Shown here: positions 41,901 to 50,860 of the stretch, one piece after another
Layout of the letters: each line of letters begins with the position of its first letter
Position numbering within the stretch: position 1 is the first letter of the stretch
IMG/VR virus record: IMGVR_UViG_3300032242_001644
Coordinates: 1 to 64,000 of that record
Source of the DNA: a virus
DNA length: 64,000 bases
Strand: one strand, 5' to 3'
The notes under the pieces: generated by a model
Databases searched by the model: none
What the model was told of the DNA's origin: nothing
Seen by the model: the letters and a program-made list of their open reading frames with translations, nothing else
Program-made: the position numbers and the translations under genes

Positions 41901-44436
41901 TACTCATACGGATTGCAGTTGCACCGTGTGTTGGGCCACCAGTTCCTAACATAACACCGCCGTCGAACGGTCTGTGAATAAAGAAACTGTCTGGTCTACC
42001 GTAAACGTATCCAGTTAACGTATTATTGATTGTACCAGCTGCTCTGGCAGTGTACAAGAATGTGTTAGATGCAGGCACTTGTTCAACAAAGAACGGACCT
42101 GCTGCTAGTTGTGCTCCTGTGTCCGAACTGGTAATTTGAATTGTAACAGTATTACCTGGTACAAATCCGTGTGGTGCTGGAAAGGTAACTTGGATAGTTG
42201 AAATTGCACTATAGGTGATTCCAGTATTGGCATTGGCTATTTGTGCTGTGGTATTTGCATTTAATGTAAATGCACTGATAAAATTAATTGTTCCTGCTGT
42301 GATAGGGGTTCCAGTTATTGAAACAGACTGTATTAATCCGCCTGTGGAAATTGCAGAAATTTGAATAGTGGCATCGTTATTTCCGTCTACAATTGTAACA
42401 ACATCATTCTGCGCATACCCTCTACCTGAAGCAACAATAGTTACAGTATCAATTACGCCGCCTGTTGTTGCAATAGCAACTGTTAGGCCAGTACCTAGAC
42501 CAACGTTGGTTGTGGTAAATGTACCATCAACGTAACCTGTGCCTGGTACTAAGGAAGCAGAGCTAAGTGATAGTACAGAATTTAATGCACTGGCTGCGGT
42601 AACAATTATTGATGCATCGTTTGTTGTACTTGCTCCACCCAACAGTGTTCCTGCGGCCGTTAGGGTATTTCCTGAAACATAACCAGTTCCTGGGTTTACA
42701 ATTTGTGCAGTGTAGGCAGTTCCATTTCTTAATATGTTAAAAACTGAATTACTACCGTTGCCGCCTGTCGGTGCAACATTTGAATATGTTTGTGTACTAC
42801 CAGTAATTGTAGTGGCTAATGAACCGCTTAACGAAACAGTGCTACCAACAACGCTGGTTACTAGCAATGATTGTCCGTCACCTCGGTCAATTACCAAACC
42901 TGGACTAATAGAAGCTGTATTGTCAATCGTAATTGAGTTGGCACCGGATGTTGCTGTTACAGTCAATGTAGTACTGGCCACGGTTCCGCCTGAACCAGTT
43001 ACTGCTGTGATCTGTGTTCCTGCAGCAATGCCTGTTCCAGTCAACGGTGCGCCCACAGGAGGTGCACTTCCGCTAAATCCAATAAAGTTTGTACCAGATG
43101 CTGAAATCAAACTAGTGGTAATAGTTCCAGATGCTCCTGCTGAGTATACGGAAAAATTAGGAATACCAACGCTGGCGCCTGTATAATATGCACCAGTTCT
43201 TAACTGAGTATAGTTTGTACTAAGTACATCACCGTTGTTTGTACCTACCTTGGACTTGGCATAGTAGGTAAATTGAGTAGCAGAAACAACAGAGTTAACT
43301 AAAAAACTTCCTTCTGCACGACTGAATCCTGATACCGAAACAGCCAATGCTTTAATAGTAAATGGTTGATTAACTGTAAAATTATGAGCATTTTGTGTTG
43401 TGACTGTGATTAAACTAGATCCAGACCCACTAGTTCCTGACGATGCATCTGTAACTACGTTAATAACTGGTTGATCACTGTTTGGAATTTCATAGATTGA
43501 TGGATAATTTCTCATCAATGCAATTGTTTGCCACTTGGTTGGCTGTAGTCCGTATTCAAAGTCAGCGTCAAGCATACTTTGTGGAATACCAACTTTCATA
43601 CGTTCCATTGCGTCACTGGCAATTGGATTTAATTTAACAACCTGTGCAGGTCCTTCAACAAATACCTGAAGAGTATCTGACAACATCATGCCGCTAGTGT
43701 CAAAATCAAAATAGATTGTTGTTACTTTATCAGCACCGTATAATGCACCAGGAAAATCACTGTCATAACTTTCGCTGGTAGTAAGTTCAATAGGATATGC
43801 AGGGTCTGCAAAATTATAAATGATTGTATTTTTAGTAGTGTTTGTTATTAACAATACATCTTCTTGGTGGTACATTCCCGGAATTTTTACATAACCACGA
43901 TTTGTTGATACTGCAGGGATCGTTGTTGTTCCACTTGTTGCACTGTTAACAATAATGCCAGATAGGGTGCTTAGTGCTGCTCCGACGCCGGTTTCTGCCA
44001 CATATCCGTTGTTGATTACTTGAGATACTGTGCTTTGTAGATAGCTAAATGCTGTATTAGATAAAATATAATTTTTTATTAAATTATTAATATAATTGTA
44101 TGTTGCTGCTTCTGGTGCTGGAGATACCAGTTCGACACCATATTGCCAGAATTTAGTAGCATTGGTAGTGGTCAACATGTTTGAACCATGACGCAAATCA
44201 CTGATGTATCCGTCAATTATTCCGCTAATCTCTTTTCTTAATAATCCAAGATCGTAAACATAATTTGCATAAGGTTGCACACTAAATGATACGTTACGTT
44301 GAATAAATGCAATTGCTTCTTCTTGTACAAACTTTTTGTTTGCATTAATTAAGAATCTTGCGTTAGGATATAAACTTGTTGTAGGTGCCGCTGTTCCGGG
44401 TACAAATTTATAAGTTGATATCTGCTTCTTTGCCAT
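38908..44436 (-). CDS. Large tail-fibre or baseplate-associated protein, 1842 aa
   Basis: The N-terminus (1-330) is a globular attachment part beginning A-K-K-Q-I-S-T-Y-K-F-V-P-G. From about 330 the protein is a chain of beta-rich domains. A conserved middle region has F-W-Q-Y-D-G-Q-K-L near 990 and a W-Y-G-A-G-F-I-D-F-M-L-R motif that I recall from large virion proteins of marine T4-like phages. Three tandem repeats of about 90 residues with R-x-D-F-L lie near the C-terminus (DNA about 39530-40230). GGAG ribosome binding site. Role in host contact inferred. Confidence 0.7.
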   Translation of the reverse strand: MAKKQISTYKFVPGTAAPTTSLYPNARFLINANKKFVQEEAIAFIQRNVSFSVQPYANYVYDLGLLRKEISGIIDGYISDLRHGSNMLTTTNATKFWQYGVELVSPAPEAATYNYINNLIKNYILSNTAFSYLQSTVSQVINNGYVAETGVGAALSTLSGIIVNSATSGTTTIPAVSTNRGYVKIPGMYHQEDVLLITNTTKNTIIYNFADPAYPIELTTSESYDSDFPGALYGADKVTTIYFDFDTSGMMLSDTLQVFVEGPAQVVKLNPIASDAMERMKVGIPQSMLDADFEYGLQPTKWQTIALMRNYPSIYEIPNSDQPVINVVTDASSGTSGSGSSLITVTTQNAHNFTVNQPFTIKALAVSVSGFSRAEGSFLVNSVVSATQFTYYAKSKVGTNNGDVLSTNYTQLRTGAYYTGASVGIPNFSVYSAGASGTITTSLISASGTNFIGFSGSAPPVGAPLTGTGIAAGTQITAVTGSGGTVASTTLTVTATSGANSITIDNTASISPGLVIDRGDGQSLLVTSVVGSTVSLSGSLATTITGSTQTYSNVAPTGGNGSNSVFNILRNGTAYTAQIVNPGTGYVSGNTLTAAGTLLGGASTTNDASIIVTAASALNSVLSLSSASLVPGTGYVDGTFTTTNVGLGTGLTVAIATTGGVIDTVTIVASGRGYAQNDVVTIVDGNNDATIQISAISTGGLIQSVSITGTPITAGTINFISAFTLNANTTAQIANANTGITYSAISTIQVTFPAPHGFVPGNTVTIQITSSDTGAQLAAGPFFVEQVPASNTFLYTARAAGTINNTLTGYVYGRPDSFFIHRPFDGGVMLGTGGPTHGATAIRMSKKYIRYQSGKGVMYNTGALFAPSYNIASITSSGTGVGSVITVVLDDVDHGCQVNGGISISGVITSGYNGNYTVFSILTERILTIIAQQTLGATTASIGNPCVISVRSWHGSTVRAGIFDDQNGMFWQYDGQKLAVVKRSSTFQVAGSIALAANSNQVTGTGTRFTEQLAAGDRVVIRGMSHVVTQINSNTSLTVSPDYRGTIDLTSAKMAKTNDLIVPQAYWNRDTADGRGDSGYNIDVTKMQMIGIQHTWYGAGFIDFMLRGSDGNYVFVHRFRNSNYNIEAYMRSGNQPVRYEVINEGAKDKLSAAITASDTVLPLTNAYYFPPAGTVVVDSELISYTANNGTSLVGCSRGSSLSQFAAGAQRTFTGSPAASHNVNAGVILISNTITPLISHWGSAYMIDGQFDSDRGYIFNYAATGVSASTSTNTAFLIRLAPSVSNAQTGDLGVRELLNRAQLLLSGISITSDTVSGGGAIIVQGILNPINYPTDPTLITWTGLNSLGAGGQPSFAQVASGGSVTWGGNVSTATAIVQGAFTTTLTAKSFAPITASLTAISFNPVVQTITAASFAASTSPVYNSAVSTARSDFLVANSIISGLTTPLSTGDGINIPGYVVGGQTIVSITNSYITLAGIPYTRIVMSAVANGTSPAAVSNGAQNLTASITSSVAARYNTALSASRTDFLITQSQLSSITISVTDSLSVATFITTVHTISSVVSNFTTISGVSYAQVIMSGPANNTSTAGSGNNITITATSAATSTYGSALNTARTDFLITDTQYASSGIATSDSLSLATYITGSQTIQTITPSYINIGGTSYTRVVMSAAANATSASGASNDQTVTVTAAGSAANYVITNYLFFTSASWTSSGANLGTKIATNYTQFPAGTSVAATATRTFGATTVYRVTFTQTSNATIAAGATPVFQFGSAYALPGEQVFSFVSNPGNTDTLDLSGLKEMTSTAIGGRGTFPNGPDVLAINVYKVSGSNTPVNVILRWGEAQA
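39530..40230 (-). repeat. Three tandem protein-level repeats, about 270-280 nt each
   Basis: Within the 1842-aa gene, the motif A/S-R-T/S-D-F-L recurs with spacing of about 90-94 codons, each unit ending in R/Q-I/V-V/I-M-S. DNA copies have diverged, so the duplication is not recent. Confidence 0.6.
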
Positions 44437-44464
44437 TTAAATCTCCATGAGTTTCTGTTTACTA

Positions 44465-45067
44465 TTAACCTAATGCTACACTTAAGGCAATCGTTAATAG
44501 TTTAATATTTGAACCGCCAACTGTTAATGTTCCGGCCACTGTGGTATTTCCTGCAACACTAACGTTGCCGCCTAGTGCTGTATCATTGCTGGTTGTCAAT
44601 GAGGTAAAATTGCCAGCAGCAGGATTTATAGTTCCTATGGCAATGTTATCAATTGTTCCTTCGTTGGTTGGATTAAAAGCAAGATCTCCAGATACACTTA
44701 ATGTTGTAAATGTTCCTGAACCGGGTGTTGTTGAACCAATGTTTACTTTGTCTATTGTTCCCACAACTGAAGAAGAATTAATTATAACTCTTCCTGATAA
44801 CGTTGTAGTTCCAGATACTGTTAATCCGGATAAGGTTCCTAAGCTGGTTAAACTGCTGTTTGTAACAGTTGAACCTAGAGAGTTAGTACTAATTAGTAGA
44901 GTATTGCCGCTTGATATAGATCCGGTTGACAGTGATAGTGTTCCGCCCAGCGTAAAATTATTAGTTAAACTGAGGTTACCGTTTGCATCAACAATAAATC
45001 CTGGGCTAACAAAGCCCGTAGCGGATCTTAACGGGTCTATTGTAAACGGACTAACTAAATTTGCCAT
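44465..45067 (-). CDS. Tail-fibre-like repeat protein, 200 aa
   Basis: Two repeats of the marine phage fibre motif G-T-I-D-x-x-x-I-G-x-x-x-P-x-x-G-x-F-T-x-L (near 110-133 and 138-160), with further shorter copies at the N-terminus. Likely a trimeric beta-helical fibre segment or adaptor between fibre parts. Full late octamer TATAAATA, AAGGAAG ribosome binding site. Receptor specificity unknown. Confidence 0.65.
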   Translation of the reverse strand: MANLVSPFTIDPLRSATGFVSPGFIVDANGNLSLTNNFTLGGTLSLSTGSISSGNTLLISTNSLGSTVTNSSLTSLGTLSGLTVSGTTTLSGRVIINSSSVVGTIDKVNIGSTTPGSGTFTTLSVSGDLAFNPTNEGTIDNIAIGTINPAAGNFTSLTTSNDTALGGNVSVAGNTTVAGTLTVGGSNIKLLTIALSVALG

Positions 45068-45087
45068 ATTGATCTTCCTTATTAATT

Positions 45088-45095
45088 GTATTTAT
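45088..45095 (-). promoter_or_regulatory. Late-like octamer TATAAATA
   Basis: 20 nt before the ATG at 45067, with AAGGAAG between. Confidence 0.55.
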
Positions 45096-45124
45096 ACGTT
45101 AGGTGTGTATGCTAATTTGTTAAT

Positions 45125-45589
45125 TTAAAAGTTTTTAATGTCAATTGCATCAATCGCTTCATGTGTTGTACATGCCAATACCTCAGCTTCTAACGCATTA
45201 CTAGCGTCTCGTATTGCTTGTCTAGTTTGTAACACCTCTAGCGTTTTAGAAGTTGTATTTTCCAGCTGATCCTGCTCTCTAGCTCTTTCTAGTTTCCAGT
45301 CTAATGCCATTATCTTTTCGGCGGCTTTATTCTTAATCTGCGGGATTTTTGATTCTTTGTGTTTTTGCAAAGAATCCGCTTCTTTATCTGCATTGTATTT
45401 TGCAACCTGCTGGGCCAGTGTTTTTCCCGGCATAGTATGTACAACTACGCCGTTGATCAATTTTAATGTGGCCAATAATTCTTTTGTCGGATCGTATGGA
45501 TATGCGTAACAGGTGGTGTGTGCCTCTGTTTCATTATCAAAATAATTAGTAGCTTCGTTGGTCAGTGTATCAAATGTGAGATATTTCAT
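45125..45589 (-). CDS. Tail-fibre assembly-like protein, 154 aa
   Basis: N-terminal beta part (1-55) with a short Y-A-Y-P-Y-D loop, then a long charged helix (about 65-140) with A-A-E-K-I-M-A-L-D-W-K-L-E-R-A-R-E. The end, R-Q-A-I-R-D-A-S-N-A-L-E-A-E, has the spacing common in phage tail-fibre assembly chaperones. Located between two fibre genes, which supports a chaperone role. No firm family assignment. Confidence 0.5.
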   Translation of the reverse strand: MKYLTFDTLTNEATNYFDNETEAHTTCYAYPYDPTKELLATLKLINGVVVHTMPGKTLAQQVAKYNADKEADSLQKHKESKIPQIKNKAAEKIMALDWKLERAREQDQLENTTSKTLEVLQTRQAIRDASNALEAEVLACTTHEAIDAIDIKNF

Positions 45590-45601
45590 AATTGTCCTGT
45601 T

Positions 45602-47005
45602 TTATAAATCATTAAATGGTTTTGTATCATACATCAATGGTACAATACATGGGTAGTCTGTGCTGTTGTAATTACTACCAATAATTTGAGTAGCTTGAGT
45701 TCGTACTATATTTGCTCTTGCAGCATCAGCAGTTGTATTCATTAACCAATCACTGGCTATATGTTGAAAATAAAGTCCCGATCCGCCGTCTGCGTTCTCC
45801 CCATTTTGGCACATAAAATCGCTTTTGCCAATTGGCGTAAACTGATATCCTCGACTGTTAGGATGCTCAAAGTCATAGATGGTCTTGCCATCGCTCACAC
45901 GTATCAATGCACAATATACACCAGCTTGGTAATAGTAGCTGGCACAGTATGCGAGTACGTATCTACCATCAGAGCTAACCACAAATCTAATACCGTAATA
46001 TACACCTTGGTCAATACCATAACTAGTTGTATTGCTTGAACTTATGATTCCACCTTCAGCTAGTCCAGTTGTCCCCCAACGATGTACCCAGAATCCGTAA
46101 CTAGGAATCATCTGTACAAACACAATTTTACCGTTGTCGCACATAACCGGAACACCTCGGTAGTTGTCTTCCGTTCCTCCACTGTTAGTTGGAACTCCGG
46201 TGCTTGCCGCATACGTAGTACTATAATTACCCACTGTATTAAAATATGTATAAAGATTACTCGAAGTGGCTTGAGTAAATGCTGCTGCTTGTTCTATTGT
46301 TCCGTAAAATTCTCTGTTTGAATATTGACTTAGACGAGGAACACTACTATAAACTACCGGTTTGTGAACATAGCTACCATTACTTTCAATAATGCATAAC
46401 TGATTTGTTTTGGCATTGTAGCTAACACGGCCGTATCTAGTGTTAGCATATCCTGTATTTTTTGTAGTAACAGTGGCGTATCCTTCACCTACGTTGAATC
46501 GCTGCATGCCGTACCAGGTTGCACTTCTTGGTCCAATAGAAATGCTGGTACCGTTATTAAAAATAGCATATACTTGGTCTGACTCATTAACAATTGTACC
46601 CACATCTCTAAAGGCTTGAGCACGGTATGATAATTCTGTACTCTGTCTAACAAGATCGCCAGCAAATCCCGAACCCATTGCATGACTCATGTTACCTAAA
46701 AATCCTGCACTCGGTGCACCTTGACTAAAACAATCACTGGTGCTACCTGGCAAGCCAGCAGTGTATGCATATCTGCTGGCATAGTATCCGTCACTACTAA
46801 TTGCGCCTGTACTGGTCATCTGTGCTCCGCCACCACCTCGATTAGTGTTGGTAATCATAAATCTGCCTATGCAATTATAATTATGATCGTATATAGAATA
46901 GCCCCCATAACTGCCGCCGTTATTAGACCAAACTGCAAAAGCAGCCTGTAAGTATGCATTGCTTGGTGTATAATTTGTTAGTGTATTGCCCAGTAAAGTT
47001 GGCAT
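45602..47005 (-). CDS. Putative receptor-binding tail protein, paralogue A
   Basis: 467 aa; related along its length to the next gene (47028-48437). Repeating strands end in motifs such as G-K-I-V-F-V-Q-M, S-S-D-G-R-Y-V-L-A-Y and I-R-V-S-D-G-K-T-I, which suggest a beta-propeller-like domain. The N-terminus F-A-V-W-S-N-N-G-G-S is shared with its paralogue. AAGGAA ribosome binding site. A host-recognition role is inferred from position among fibres. Confidence 0.6.
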   Translation of the reverse strand: MPTLLGNTLTNYTPSNAYLQAAFAVWSNNGGSYGGYSIYDHNYNCIGRFMITNTNRGGGGAQMTSTGAISSDGYYASRYAYTAGLPGSTSDCFSQGAPSAGFLGNMSHAMGSGFAGDLVRQSTELSYRAQAFRDVGTIVNESDQVYAIFNNGTSISIGPRSATWYGMQRFNVGEGYATVTTKNTGYANTRYGRVSYNAKTNQLCIIESNGSYVHKPVVYSSVPRLSQYSNREFYGTIEQAAAFTQATSSNLYTYFNTVGNYSTTYAASTGVPTNSGGTEDNYRGVPVMCDNGKIVFVQMIPSYGFWVHRWGTTGLAEGGIISSSNTTSYGIDQGVYYGIRFVVSSDGRYVLAYCASYYYQAGVYCALIRVSDGKTIYDFEHPNSRGYQFTPIGKSDFMCQNGENADGGSGLYFQHIASDWLMNTTADAARANIVRTQATQIIGSNYNSTDYPCIVPLMYDTKPFNDL

Positions 47006-47027
47006 TTATTGATTCCTTGAATTTATA

Positions 47028-48437
47028 TTATGCATTAACATTGAACAATGCAGTGTCATACTGTACAGATGTAAACATTGGATAATCTGTTGAGTAAAAA
47101 TTAGATTGCATAAATCCAGGAACATAACTTCTGCACATGTTTGTCTGAGCAAGATCTGCGTTTTCATTCATCAATGCATCACTCAAAATACTTTGATGAT
47201 GTATTCCAGCACTGCTGTCAGCGTTGACGTTTTGCAACATCACAAAATCACTCTTGCCTATGGGAGTATAAAAAAATCCGTAACTTGTATCGTTATTTTC
47301 ATCCCATATAGTTTTGCCGTCACTTACTCGTACCAAGAACACTTTGGTTCCTGCGCCGTAATAATAGTAAGGACAATGCACTAATACATATCTGCCATCC
47401 GATGATACTTGATGTCTAATACCGTATCGTAAACCCTGTGCTACTCCCTGAGTGGTAGTAAGTGATCTATTGATTAATGCTCCAGTGTGTGTGCCGTCTG
47501 AATTCCACCGACTCATCCAAATACGATTGTTTGGAATCATCTGTATCCAAACAATTTTATCGTTATCACACATAACTGGAATACCTCGATAATTGTCTTC
47601 TCCACTATCATTGGCAGGTTTGCCAGTGGCTGCTGCATATGTTGTAACATAATTATTAGAGTTATTAAAAAATGTATACAATGGCCCACTAGTACCAGCA
47701 GCGTATGCGGTAGTCTGCTCCGTAACTCCCCTAAACAGTGACGGTGCATAATATCTCAAGCTAGGTACAGAACTATATACTGTAGGTCGAGCACCGTAAG
47801 AATCATTAACTTCTATAATACAAACTTTTTTAGTTTTTGCATTGTAACTGATGCGGCCTTGAATACTATTCATGTTATACCCGCTTTGTTTAGCAGTAAT
47901 TGTAGTATAATTCTGAGTGTTAACAACTCGCTGATGCACATACCAATTCATACTGCGTTGACCAATACGAAGGTATCCGCTGGTTGACATAAAGATTGCA
48001 TAGTCTTGATTTGTTTCGTTTACAATAACTCCGCTTTCTGCAAGGCCGGCAGCACGATTTTCATATCCTGATGATCCCATAATGTCTCCAGCACCATTTG
48101 ATCCCATGGTGAATCCAATTGACAATAAGCAGTTGCCAAGGTAACCGTTATATTGAGGCTGTCCGTAGGTTGCATTAGCTGCCGGAACATCAGCTGATGT
48201 TTGTGTGTATGCACTGCCAGCATATGTATCAGTAAATTCGTTCGCGCCAGTAGACGACATTGCGCCGCCACCGTTAACGTTGCTGTTATTCAACATAAAT
48301 CGGCCCATGCAGTGGAAGTTGTGATCATATACGGACCAACCACCTTGGCTACCATTGTTGCTCCAGCAGGCAAATGCAGGCTGCTTATATGCCTGGCCCG
48401 GAACATTTCCGCCTACAAAATTAGATAATAATGCCAT
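47028..48437 (-). CDS. Putative receptor-binding tail protein, paralogue B
   Basis: 469 aa. It shares with paralogue A the opening F-A-C-W-S-N-N-G-S, the segment D-N-Y-R-G-I-P-V-M-C-D-N and the C-terminal G-K-S-D-F with Y-S-T-D-Y-P. Between these the sequences differ strongly, consistent with duplication followed by change of binding surface. AGGGAA ribosome binding site. Propeller-like fold is a guess from the repeated strand motifs. Confidence 0.6.
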   Translation of the reverse strand: MALLSNFVGGNVPGQAYKQPAFACWSNNGSQGGWSVYDHNFHCMGRFMLNNSNVNGGGAMSSTGANEFTDTYAGSAYTQTSADVPAANATYGQPQYNGYLGNCLLSIGFTMGSNGAGDIMGSSGYENRAAGLAESGVIVNETNQDYAIFMSTSGYLRIGQRSMNWYVHQRVVNTQNYTTITAKQSGYNMNSIQGRISYNAKTKKVCIIEVNDSYGARPTVYSSVPSLRYYAPSLFRGVTEQTTAYAAGTSGPLYTFFNNSNNYVTTYAAATGKPANDSGEDNYRGIPVMCDNDKIVWIQMIPNNRIWMSRWNSDGTHTGALINRSLTTTQGVAQGLRYGIRHQVSSDGRYVLVHCPYYYYGAGTKVFLVRVSDGKTIWDENNDTSYGFFYTPIGKSDFVMLQNVNADSSAGIHHQSILSDALMNENADLAQTNMCRSYVPGFMQSNFYSTDYPMFTSVQYDTALFNVNA

Positions 48438-48446
48438 TTATTTCCC

Positions 48447-50243
48447 TTATACTAGTTTCCAACCGTAAGTTGCACCCGAATAAACCAGTGCTACACTTAC
48501 ATTTTTTATGTTTAAAATTAAATCTTCTGCTAGTCCCATGATCAAACTAGAGTTCCTTGCAACGGTTAAATTGTTACGATCAAATGTTCCAGCTAGATCA
48601 GCAATATACACAATTGCATTTGTTGCAGGAGACGCTGGTAACGCTATTGTAAAAGGTGCCGTTGCAGTATTGGCAAAATATTTTGTACCTGCTGTTGCAG
48701 TTATTGCTGTTGCAATGGTAGTCCAAGCGCCGCCGCCGGAGGCATCAACATAGGCTTTTGTTGCCGCGTCTGAATCAGCAGAAGGAGTTGCAAGGCTTGT
48801 AATTTTAAAATTATTCATATTAACATTGCCACCAAAACTGCCTGTTCCACTTGCACTCAATGTGGTAAATGCGCCGGCAGACGGTGTTGCAATGCCTATG
48901 GGTAAATTTATAGAGCCTGTTGCTGAATTAATTGCAGTAAGTAGTGCATCAGTTGATATAGATCCAGACAGGCCAGCAAATGAAGTAACTCCGGTATTTG
49001 TTATTAACAAATTATCACCGTATGTAGCATGATTGTCTTCTACAACAACACTAACACCCGTACCTGATCTAAATTTAAAAGAACTAGTTGCAGTGTTTGC
49101 TGCGGTACTAGCACCAAAACTATCTGTAAAACCCGAATAAGCATTTACAGTAGAATTTGTTGAAATGGTTATTCTTCCGTTGGCTACTGAAGTAACAATT
49201 CCTGTTCCGCCTGCTATACGCAGATTAAACCCTGTAAGAGATAGTTCGTCATCAGTTGTAAGTGTTGGCGCTCTGCCAGTTACAGTTAGCTGATTGGTTG
49301 CCGGATTTGTGGTCAGTGTTATGCCAGTTCCGCCTACAAGATTTAATACAGATGAGTTTGAAACACTAGTATTCAACGCAGTTTGTCCTGTTACTGCAAC
49401 AGAATTAAACGCTTGATTGGCAAATGTAACTTGTTTGTTTATAGCATCAGTTGTTATTAGGATACCGTTGTTGCCTATTAGTCGAATCGTATCTCCGGGT
49501 AATGTTGCTTTAACAGTGAGCTGACCAGGTGCTTCAATTGATTTAAAATTTTGTGTTGATTGAATAATACTGATAGTATTTGCCGGCTCCGATGGCATTG
49601 TGGTAAACACTAGCTGTTGAAGAGTTGCTGCACTAACCGAGGCAGCAGTTACCCAACCAATTACTAAAATACCAGTTGATGAATTCCAAGAAGTGACTGT
49701 GGATATCGACGGCAAGTTGCTATTTGAAACTAGTTGGCCTATTAAGATAGTTCCAGTTAATTTGTCTAATGGCACAGTTATAGTCAATGCAGTAACATTG
49801 GTCACCGCGGACCACGATGTACTATTAGCAGTTGCTGGCGCATTTAATGGCACCAGTGCTATGGTTGATCTGGCATAATTACCAAAGAAGCTGACAATAC
49901 TGCCTTGCACTTCTAAACTTGCTGGTTCAACAATTAACTGGGCGTAAGAGTTTGTGGCATCTGATCTAATGTTTATCAGCGGTCGGGTTAAATTAGTTCT
50001 ACCATAGATTGTTATGGCTGTTTGTCCCGGCATTGCTACCAATGTAGCATGAATAGTTTCTCTTTCGTTTTTTCCAAACTCTACATTAATGATATATTCG
50101 ACAGATACAAAATCACCCACGGGCCAACGATCAATTGCTGTACTAGTATAAATTGCCACACCGGTACTGTGATATGCTAGATTCGTACCTCTATTCAGTA
50201 CTAATGTTGAATTTGTACCTTTTGTAAAAAATGATGTTGACAT
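48447..50243 (-). CDS. Tail fibre protein, 598 aa
   Basis: Beta-rich fibre protein. The N-terminus (1-130) is a compact domain; the middle repeats short strands typical of phage fibre shafts (T-G-I-T-L-T-T-N-P, G-T-G-I-V-T). Near 450-510 the fibre motif A-T-P-S-A-G-A-F-T-T-L is followed by D-A-A-T-K-A-Y-V-D, a widespread fibre linker, and a C-terminal tip. AAGGA ribosome binding site and late-like octamer ACTAAATA upstream. Confidence 0.75.
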   Translation of the reverse strand: MSTSFFTKGTNSTLVLNRGTNLAYHSTGVAIYTSTAIDRWPVGDFVSVEYIINVEFGKNERETIHATLVAMPGQTAITIYGRTNLTRPLINIRSDATNSYAQLIVEPASLEVQGSIVSFFGNYARSTIALVPLNAPATANSTSWSAVTNVTALTITVPLDKLTGTILIGQLVSNSNLPSISTVTSWNSSTGILVIGWVTAASVSAATLQQLVFTTMPSEPANTISIIQSTQNFKSIEAPGQLTVKATLPGDTIRLIGNNGILITTDAINKQVTFANQAFNSVAVTGQTALNTSVSNSSVLNLVGGTGITLTTNPATNQLTVTGRAPTLTTDDELSLTGFNLRIAGGTGIVTSVANGRITISTNSTVNAYSGFTDSFGASTAANTATSSFKFRSGTGVSVVVEDNHATYGDNLLITNTGVTSFAGLSGSISTDALLTAINSATGSINLPIGIATPSAGAFTTLSASGTGSFGGNVNMNNFKITSLATPSADSDAATKAYVDASGGGAWTTIATAITATAGTKYFANTATAPFTIALPASPATNAIVYIADLAGTFDRNNLTVARNSSLIMGLAEDLILNIKNVSVALVYSGATYGWKLV

Positions 50244-50259
50244 TTATGATCCTTTTTAG

Positions 50260-50267
50260 TATTTAGT
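50260..50267 (-). promoter_or_regulatory. Late-like octamer ACTAAATA
   Basis: 16 nt before the ATG at 50243, with AAGGA between; same variant as before gp18. Confidence 0.4.
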
Positions 50268-50332
50268 TGAAAACTACCAGATCTATACTGCCTAACGATT
50301 TACACTGATAATTAAAATAAGAAGAGGTTTAT

Positions 50333-50860
50333 ATGAATAGATACACGTATGCTTTAAAATCCACAGGTCAGAATACCGGTACAATTATTGGTCTTTTTCC
50401 ATGGGGCACCATTGTTGATCCAGCAACTACAGATCACAAGAAAAGCCAAATAAGTTTTCACGAACACGGTGTTGACTTTTTACGACAGCTAGCCGGAAAG
50501 AATATTTCGGTTGTGTTATTTCTAAATCAATTTAAACCCTACATGTTACCCATGGACGATTTAAAGAATTTTGCAGATTCTGTAGAGCAGTTTGTTCGAG
50601 ATCAAGGCGTGGCTGTACTTGGCATGTATTGGTGCCCTGGCATTGAAAAGAAAGACCCGTTTGTTGTACCAAATCCCGGAATGTTTGTTCGTGTTACTGA
50701 AAATCTTGGAATTGATTGGAATAAGATCCCAGTGTTATCTGGCAGTGAAGTTGACTTATCTGCTGCTACTAAAGTTAAGGCAACACCTATTATGATAGGC
50801 TCTAAACACAACAAATATACTAGTTATTCCAATCTTGCTGATTGGATTTCTAGCATATAA
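50333..50860 (+). CDS. HAD-like (GmhB/HisB-N type) protein lacking catalytic Asp
   Basis: 175 aa. The layout of a small HAD phosphatase is visible: L-F-P-W-G-T-I-V at 21-28 in place of D-x-D-G-T-x-x, V-L-F-L-N-Q at 61-66 (family V-T-N-Q), Y-W-C-P at 99-102 (family Y-x-C-P-H), P-N-P-G-M at 113-117 (family R-K-P-x-P-G-M) and L-S-G-S-E-V-D at 135-141 (family V-G-D-x-x-x-D). Both nucleophile Asp residues and the G-D Asp appear replaced. Probably inactive as a phosphatase; a sugar-phosphate sensor or partner is possible. Overlaps the SGNH gene tail to tail. AAGAGG ribosome binding site. Confidence 0.6.
   Translation: MNRYTYALKSTGQNTGTIIGLFPWGTIVDPATTDHKKSQISFHEHGVDFLRQLAGKNISVVLFLNQFKPYMLPMDDLKNFADSVEQFVRDQGVAVLGMYWCPGIEKKDPFVVPNPGMFVRVTENLGIDWNKIPVLSGSEVDLSAATKVKATPIMIGSKHNKYTSYSNLADWISSI

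Noticed and set aside
44541-45128. 195-codon plus-strand open frame opposite the 200-aa fibre gene
   Set aside because: Antisense shadow of a repetitive fibre gene; Val/Pro/Leu-rich without motifs. The minus-strand gene has a late octamer and a ribosome binding site.
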